DNA of 53,351 bases. Source: Photobacterium piscicola (GTDB taxonomy: Bacteria > Pseudomonadota > Gammaproteobacteria > Enterobacterales > Vibrionaceae). This document shows positions 47,704 to 53,351 of the stretch, one piece after another (positions within the stretch are counted from its first letter, which is position 1; each line of letters begins with the position of its first letter). The stretch is from assembly GCF_900166965.1 (NCBI RefSeq), contig NZ_FUZI01000017.1:1-53351 (forward strand). The letters are read 5' to 3'. The position numbers were made by a program, and so were the translations under genes. The notes under the pieces were generated by a model, which was not told where the DNA came from, did not search any database, and was given only the letters and a program-made list of their open reading frames with translations.

Positions 47704-49188
47704 TTAACCACCAACAGCAATATGCTTCATATCTTTCATGTAACCTCGTAGCTGTTTACCGATCACTTCAACAGGGTGATTACGTAATGCTTCATTTACT
47801 TCAATTAGCTTTTGATTATCAACAAAATTTGTTGTTGTCGCCAAACCTTTACCAATAACATCCGTGGTTACTGTTGCCATAAAATGATCACGTAATAACG
47901 GTGTCGCAACATTAGCAAACAAATAGTTACCATATTCAGCAGTATCAGAGATCACTACATTCATCTCATACAAACGCTTACGTGCAACCGTATTGGCAAT
48001 CAGTGGTAACTCATGCAATGATTCATAATAGGCCGACTCATCAATAATACCTGAGGCTGTCATCGCCTCAAAAGCAAGCTCAACCCCTGCACGCACCATT
48101 GCAACCATCAAAATACCGTTATCAAAGTATTCTTGCTCTGAAATATGAAGGTTTGACACTGGGTAGTTTTCAAATTGTGTTTCAGCGGTCTCGCCACGCC
48201 AACCTAATAGCTCTGCGTCATCGTTAGCCCAGTCAGCCATCATCGTACTAGAGAAGTGACCTGAGATAATATCATCCATATGTTTGTTATATAGCGGACG
48301 CATCAATTCTTTTAATTGCTCTGATAGATCAAAAGCTTTTACTTTTGCTGGATTTGAAAGGCGATCCATCATATGTGTCACACCACCAAACTTCAGTGCT
48401 TCAGTGATCGTTTCCCAACCAAATTGCAGCAACTTACCGGCATAATCAGGTGCAATACCATCAGCCAGCATTTTCTCATAACACACAATCGAGCCCGCTT
48501 GTAGCATGCCACAAAGAATAGTTTGTTCACCCATCAAATCTGATTTCACTTCAGCAACAAATGATGACTCCAGTACTCCAGCACGATGCCCTCCCGTTGC
48601 AGCAGCCCATGCTTTAGCAATTTCAAGACCATCAGCTTGGGGATCATTTTCAGGATGCACAGCAATCAAGGTTGGTACACCAAAGCCACGCTTATATTCT
48701 TCACGCACTTCCGTGCCTGGACATTTAGGTGCAACCATAACAACCGTTAAGTCTTTACGAATTTGCATCCCTTCTTCAACGATATTAAAACCATGCGAAT
48801 ACCCCAATGCTGCACCATGCTTCATTAATGGCATCACTGTTTCAACAACGTTTGTGTGTTGCTTATCCGGTGTTAGATTAACGACTAAATCGGCCTCTGG
48901 AATCAGTTGCTCATAACTTCCTACTTCAAAACCATTATCACGCGCATTTTTAAATGATGGACGTTGCTCATCAATCGCAACTTGGCGTAAAGCGTAAGCC
49001 ACATTCAACCCAGAATCTCGCATGTTAAGACCTTGGTTTAAACCTTGCGCACCACATCCGACAATAACCACCTTTTTACCTTTAAGGTAATCAGCTTCAG
49101 TAGCAAATTCTGCACGATCCATAAAACGACAACGACCCAGTTGATCTAACTGCTGGCGCAAATTTAAGGTATTGAAATAATTAGCCAT
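47704..49188 (-). CDS. ilvC: Ketol-acid reductoisomerase (class II)
   Basis: IlvC performs the Mg- and NADPH-dependent isomeroreduction step of valine, leucine and isoleucine synthesis. At 494 residues it is the long class II (enterobacterial) type with a duplicated knotted domain. Seen are the Rossmann motif [26 protein letters not shown], the active-site block [17 protein letters not shown] and [11 protein letters not shown], with the C-terminal [12 protein letters not shown] and [14 protein letters not shown]. It is divergent from ilvY, as in E. coli, so induction by acetohydroxy acid substrates through IlvY is expected. Confidence 0.97.
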   Translation of the reverse strand: MANYFNTLNLRQQLDQLGRCRFMDRAEFATEADYLKGKKVVIVGCGAQGLNQGLNMRDSGLNVAYALRQVAIDEQRPSFKNARDNGFEVGSYEQLIPEADLVVNLTPDKQHTNVVETVMPLMKHGAALGYSHGFNIVEEGMQIRKDLTVVMVAPKCPGTEVREEYKRGFGVPTLIAVHPENDPQADGLEIAKAWAAATGGHRAGVLESSFVAEVKSDLMGEQTILCGMLQAGSIVCYEKMLADGIAPDYAGKLLQFGWETITEALKFGGVTHMMDRLSNPAKVKAFDLSEQLKELMRPLYNKHMDDIISGHFSSTMMADWANDDAELLGWRGETAETQFENYPVSNLHISEQEYFDNGILMVAMVRAGVELAFEAMTASGIIDESAYYESLHELPLIANTVARKRLYEMNVVISDTAEYGNYLFANVATPLLRDHFMATVTTDVIGKGLATTTNFVDNQKLIEVNEALRNHPVEVIGKQLRGYMKDMKHIAVGG

Positions 49189-49324
49189 AACAACAAACTC
49201 CGTGAAATATATTTATCCCTAGTTCGATATTTATTTATCGAATAGATTGATAGTAGATCAGGAAAATTGTTGCGCAAAGTGATATATTCACAACAATCAA
49301 TTGCAAACAATGCAACATAAGCCA
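49189..49324. promoter_or_regulatory. ilvC-ilvY divergent regulatory region
   Basis: The 136-base region between divergent ilvC and ilvY contains TTGCGCAA (49270-49277) and an inverted repeat TTGCA (49301-49305) with TGCAA (49311-49315). These are plausible IlvY binding sites by position, but no E. coli consensus was compared directly. Confidence 0.5.
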
Positions 49325-50194
49325 ATGAACATTAAAAACTTGCAACTTTTTCTTCACTTAAGTGATTCGCTGAGTTTTCATCAAACCGCGCAGGCGATGC
49401 ACATTAGTCCCTCAGCCTTGAGCCGTGTCATTCAGCGCCTTGAACAAGAATTAGGGCAGAGTTTATTTTGTCGTGATAATCGTAGCGTTGAAATAACAAT
49501 GGCAGGAAAAAAACTCATTCCTGTCGCCTCTGCTATTATTTCCAATTGGTTATCACTCAAAACAGAATTAAACAGTGATAGTTCATTACTACAAGGGAAG
49601 CTGAAAATATTTTGTTCCGTCACCGCAAGTTATAGCCACCTACCGTCAATATTGACCGCATTTCGCCAACGTTACCCACAAATAGAAATTCAATTATTAA
49701 CAGGAGACTCAGCTCTTGCGATTGATAAAGTGCTTAACGATGAAGTTGATGTCGCTATTACCGCCAAGCCAGAACAACTTTCAGCAAAATTAAGCTATAT
49801 CGAATTAGATCATATTCCAATGTCAGTGATTTCACCCGCAATTCCCCCTCCTGCTATTCAACAACAACTCAATAACGGGCCTAATTGGCAAGCATTACCT
49901 TTCATTCTCGCAGAGTCGGGACCCGCAAGATCTCGCGCGAATACATGGTTTAAAGACAAGAAAATCACCCCTCCTATTTATGCTCAAATTTCTGGCCATG
50001 AAGCCATCGTTAGTATGGTTGCGTTAGGCTGTGGAATAGGTATCGCACCGGATGTCGTTATCAATAACAGCCCTATGAATGATAAAGTACAGCGTTTTCC
50101 AGCAGAATTTATTGCACCATTAAGTTTAGGACTGTGCTGTAAACAATCACGCCATCAAGAAAACGTATTAAAAGCACTACTGCAATTATTTTAA
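49325..50194 (+). CDS. ilvY: LysR-type activator IlvY
   Basis: A LysR-family regulator that activates ilvC in response to acetolactate or acetohydroxybutyrate. I start at the third ATG (49325, MNIKNLQLFLHLSDSLSFHQ), which matches the family N-terminus; two more in-frame starts up to 49301 would add eight residues and overlap the TTGCA repeat. The winged helix-turn-helix reads ISPSALSRVIQRLEQELGQ. The C-terminal ligand domain has VTASYSHLPSILTAFRQRYP and VDVAITAKPE, then ALGCGIGIAPDVVI. A further gene follows 56 bases downstream in the same direction. Confidence 0.93.
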   Translation: MNIKNLQLFLHLSDSLSFHQTAQAMHISPSALSRVIQRLEQELGQSLFCRDNRSVEITMAGKKLIPVASAIISNWLSLKTELNSDSSLLQGKLKIFCSVTASYSHLPSILTAFRQRYPQIEIQLLTGDSALAIDKVLNDEVDVAITAKPEQLSAKLSYIELDHIPMSVISPAIPPPAIQQQLNNGPNWQALPFILAESGPARSRANTWFKDKKITPPIYAQISGHEAIVSMVALGCGIGIAPDVVINNSPMNDKVQRFPAEFIAPLSLGLCCKQSRHQENVLKALLQLF

Positions 50195-50250
50195 CATTAT
50201 TATGTCTATGCCTTGCTTTCACTAATCAATTGCATTGAAAGGATATCCTT

Positions 50251-51456
50251 ATGACTAACGCAATTTTAACGCATTCATATTGTTCTGATTTTTATGCTAA
50301 ACGTGGTTATCAGTTTTTAAACAACGTTGCGCAAGATTCTGCCGTTCCATCGAACCTTGTTATATTTTCTGTCATGCATTGCTATGAAGGCTCTCTGCCG
50401 TACATTAATGTATTAGCACAATTAGCTCACCCTCTGGTTTTTATTCCCAAAAATGCAACCGCAGATGCTAATCCTGCGTTATTACAAACCATAAACCAAA
50501 TAGCTAACTGTAAAGTGGTAAACCCACGTTATAATAAAGAATCGTTACGTGATCCGCTCTATTGTGAAACTCTCATTCGCCAATATATCACCCAAGATAG
50601 CCCTTTTTTAATACTTGATCACGGTGGCTACTTTGCCAATGCCAGTGAACATTTATGTCATGTCTTTCAACAACAATTAATAGGTATTACAGAGCTAACC
50701 GCAAATGGATTATATAAATATTGTAATAAAAATATAAAAAAACCATTAGTTACCGTTTCTCATTTAAGTATTAAAACCCCTGCAGATACGGAAGCCTCGG
50801 AATGTATCGTTCATTACTCAGATCAAATTTTACGTGAAGAATTTGGGCTTAAAATAAATAATGCCGGATTTTTAAGGATGGGGGTCATCGGGGCTGGTAA
50901 TCTCGGTAGAGGAATAATAAAACATTTACAAAACAAAGATATTTCTAATATTCACGTCTTTGATCAAGATCCTCGCCGACTCACTCAATTTCCACGCGAT
51001 GGCGTACAAGTTTGTACACTTAAACATCTAATACAACAATGTAATATGATCTTCTGTTGTACGGGAAATGGGGCATTAACGGCCGAAATATTTGATCATC
51101 TAACTCAACCAATTTTCATTACAACAGTAACATCCGCCGATGATGAGCTCAGACTTCCAGATCTCATTACTCAAGGAGTATTAACTCAAGTAAATAGCAA
51201 TCAACTTGTAAAAGAATATCAAACTCGTCATGGCGTTAGTGTTTACCTGCTTGCTGGTGGTGAATCAGCTAATACTCCTTTCAAAACAGGGATGGGAGAC
51301 CCAACACTGTATTTATTTGAGGCTGCACACATGTTGGCAGGATTACGGTTATTAAATCAGCCACAACTGTTTACAGATGGAATTCAAGCATTGCCAGATG
51401 ATGATGAAAAAATGATCGCCCAACAATGGTTAACCCATTTCTATAATTACCAATAA
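50251..51456 (+). CDS. NAD-binding protein related to S-adenosylhomocysteine hydrolase
   Basis: A 401-residue protein I cannot place in a named family. The order of motifs resembles AHCY: an N-terminal region with FSVMHCYEGSLPYI and ILDHGGYF (in place of the ILDDGGD of the enzyme), then a Rossmann domain with VIGAGNLGRGI (GxGxxG at 214-219) and an acidic D238, which favours NAD. CCTGNGALT (269-277) recalls the TTGNxxxI turn, and LLAGGESANT with GMGDP near 333-351 recalls the C-terminal cofactor/substrate loop. Many typical AHCY residues are absent, so a true hydrolase is unlikely. GAAAGGATATCCTT precedes the ATG. It lies 56 bases behind ilvY and may be cotranscribed. Confidence 0.6.
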   Translation: MTNAILTHSYCSDFYAKRGYQFLNNVAQDSAVPSNLVIFSVMHCYEGSLPYINVLAQLAHPLVFIPKNATADANPALLQTINQIANCKVVNPRYNKESLRDPLYCETLIRQYITQDSPFLILDHGGYFANASEHLCHVFQQQLIGITELTANGLYKYCNKNIKKPLVTVSHLSIKTPADTEASECIVHYSDQILREEFGLKINNAGFLRMGVIGAGNLGRGIIKHLQNKDISNIHVFDQDPRRLTQFPRDGVQVCTLKHLIQQCNMIFCCTGNGALTAEIFDHLTQPIFITTVTSADDELRLPDLITQGVLTQVNSNQLVKEYQTRHGVSVYLLAGGESANTPFKTGMGDPTLYLFEAAHMLAGLRLLNQPQLFTDGIQALPDDDEKMIAQQWLTHFYNYQ

Positions 51457-51516
51457 GATAACAAACAACCCCCACTACCTCACACTACAGATTAGAACGT
51501 TTCATATAGTAAAGCT

Positions 51517-52137
51517 TAACGTACAAAGCCCCGATATTACTGTCGAGGCTTTCTTGAATATAACAGGAGTTACGAGGTTCAAACTCCCTACACGCGCTGA
51601 TTTTCGGTATAGCGAATCCGTTGCTCTACCAGTTAACACTACACCCACTCGAGCATAATAATACAAACGTAAAAAAGCCCCGACATTACTGTCGAGGCTT
51701 TCTTGAAGATGGCAGGGGTTACGAGGTTCAAACGCCCAACACGCGCTGATTTTCGGTATAGCGAACCCGTTACTCTACCAGTTAACACTGCACCCACTTG
51801 AGCTAATAATACAAACGTAAAAAAGCCCCGACATTACTGTCGAGGCTTTCTTGAAGATGGCAGGGATTACGAGGTTCAAACGCCCAACACGCGCTGATTT
51901 TCGGTATGGCGAATCCGCTGCTCTGCCAGTTGGAGCTACACCTAAATTATATTGACGTAAAAAAGCCCCGACATTACTGTCGAGGCTTTCTTGAAGATGG
52001 CAGGGATTACGAGGTTCAAACGCCCAACACGCGCTGATTTTCGGTATGGCGAATCCGCTGCTCTGCCAGTTGGAGCTACACCTAAATTATATTGACGTAA
52101 AAAAGCCCCGACATTGCTGTCGAGGCTTTCTTGAAGA
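51517..52137 (-). repeat. Tandem array of 140-150-bp units: altered tRNA-Trp plus terminator
   Basis: Downstream (leftward) of intact tRNA-Trp (52138-52214), altered copies have CCA-equivalent ends at about 51560, 51710, 51858 and 51998 (spacings 150, 148, 140, 140). Each retains the acceptor/T-arm side and the D-arm side but has GCGCTGATTTTCGGTAT and GGCG or AGCG in place of the anticodon arm. Each unit also carries a terminator of the type AAAAAGCCCCGACATTACTGT-CGAGGCTTT. The units 51861-52000 and 52001-52140 differ at a single base over 140. A further, more diverged terminator lies at about 51524-51554. Short ORFs through the array look spurious. Confidence 0.85.
52099..52129 (-). terminator. 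Intrinsic terminator of the rrn operon, after tRNA-Trp
   Basis: AAGCCCCGACA pairs with TGTCGAGGCTT (one G-T pair), followed on the minus strand by a run of T. It lies 8 bases after the tRNA-Trp 3' end. Confidence 0.85.
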
Positions 52138-52214
52138 TGGCAGGGGTGGAGAGATTCGAACTCCCAACACGCGGATTTGGAATCCGCTGCTCTGCCAGTT
52201 GGAGCTACACCCCT
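52138..52214 (-). tRNA. tRNA-Trp (CCA)
   Basis: Full 77-base cloverleaf: AGGGGTG/CACCCCT acceptor with discriminator G and encoded CCA, anticodon stem GCGGA with loop TTCCAAA (anticodon CCA), T arm GGGAGTTCGAATCTC. Last intact gene of the rrn operon, as with trpT of E. coli rrnC. Confidence 0.97.
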
Positions 52215-52251
52215 GTAGTTATTTTAAAGACTTAACTGTGTCTTAAATAAA

Positions 52252-52328
52252 TGGCGGAGTGGACGGGACTCGAACCCGCGACCCCCGGCGTGACAGGCCG
52301 GTATTCTAACCAACTGAACTACCACTCC
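52252..52328 (-). tRNA. tRNA-Asp (GTC)
   Basis: 77-base cloverleaf with acceptor GGAGTGG/CCACTCC, discriminator G, encoded CCA and anticodon loop CTGTCAC (anticodon GTC). It lies between 5S rRNA and tRNA-Trp. Confidence 0.97.
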
Positions 52329-52396
52329 GCAGTGTCTATTCAGCATAAATGCAACTTGTTGTCTCTACCTTTATAAAAAGATAAAAACGAAATTGA

Positions 52397-52515
52397 AGCC
52401 TGGCGATGTCCTACTCTCACATGGGGAGACCCCACACTACCATCGGCGCTATTACGTTTCACTACTGAGTTCGGCATGGGATCAGGTGGGTCCATAACGC
52501 TATGGTCGCCAAGCA
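52397..52515 (-). rRNA. 5S ribosomal RNA
   Basis: The minus strand begins TGCTTGGCGACCATAGCG and ends AGGACATCGCCAGGC, the complementary 5S ends, with the conserved inner block CCGAACTCAGTAGTGAAACG. Ends are set by pairing of the terminal helix and may be off by two bases. Confidence 0.95.
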
Positions 52516-52650
52516 AATTCTGGTTTATTTATTGTCTTATGACAATAAATAGCAATCTGGGAAAATCTAACTAGTTGTTCTCAACACGCATTCAAGCGTT
52601 TGTAGAGTCCGTCTCTTCTCTTATGAGAAGGAAAACCCCTTGGGTGTTGT

Positions 52651-53351
<701 letters not shown>

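Overview
The window looks like chromosomal DNA from a low-GC member of the Vibrionaceae, most likely Photobacterium. This is inferred from gene content and order (uspB-ftnA next to uspA, ubiD-ferredoxin-fre, trxA/rhlB-gppA, prlC/rlmJ/gor, ilvC/ilvY, an rrn operon ending in tRNA-Asp and tRNA-Trp), protein resemblance recalled from memory, and the large, repeat-rich tRNA loci. No database search was possible. No phage, insertion sequence, integron or CRISPR array was seen.

Layout. 1-2.9 kb: 3' part of a biodegradative arginine decarboxylase, a 9-bp tandem repeat, and two nearly identical cold-shock genes flanking two small overlapping ORFs. 2.9-8.1 kb: a flavoprotein, a YnaI-like MscS channel, uspB, ftnA, uspA and an EamA-type permease. 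8.1-14.5 kb: ubiD, a 2Fe-2S ferredoxin and fre (one leftward unit), then rho, and divergent trxA and rhlB. 14.5-20.8 kb: gppA, prlC, rlmJ and glutathione reductase. 20.8-27.4 kb is more accessory: an AT-rich EAL-domain phosphodiesterase, a His-tailed protein of unknown function, a cupin, a YjiH-family membrane protein and a lipoprotein. 27.4-32.8 kb: a leftward peptide/glutathione-type ABC transporter in the gsiABCD order with a terminator inside the operon.

33.3-34.85 kb: a leftward tRNA operon (Arg-CCG, His, decayed Pro, Pro, His, Pro) followed by a tandem array of about 127-bp units, each made of a decayed tRNA-Pro and an intrinsic terminator. 35-37.6 kb: a cytochrome c5-like protein and Rep helicase. 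37.9-47.3 kb: two complete RND efflux inner-membrane/adaptor pairs, the second with its own TetR regulator and a clear palindromic operator. 47.3-51.5 kb: ubiK, ilvC, ilvY and an S-adenosylhomocysteine-hydrolase-like NAD-binding protein. 51.5-53.35 kb: the leftward 3' end of an rrn operon (23S, 5S, tRNA-Asp, tRNA-Trp), again followed by a tandem array (140-150-bp units) of altered tRNA-Trp copies, each with a terminator.

The most unusual signal is that two unrelated tRNA loci (Pro and Trp) carry the same architecture downstream of the last intact tRNA: tandem units with the tRNA 3' end, a rewritten middle, and a conserved terminator hairpin. Other points worth a second look are a duplicated C-terminal module in UbiD, a 14-bp perfect inverted repeat just before the first RND operon, a 9-bp VNTR, a pair of overlapping small ORFs between the cold-shock genes, and the AHCY-like gene behind ilvY.
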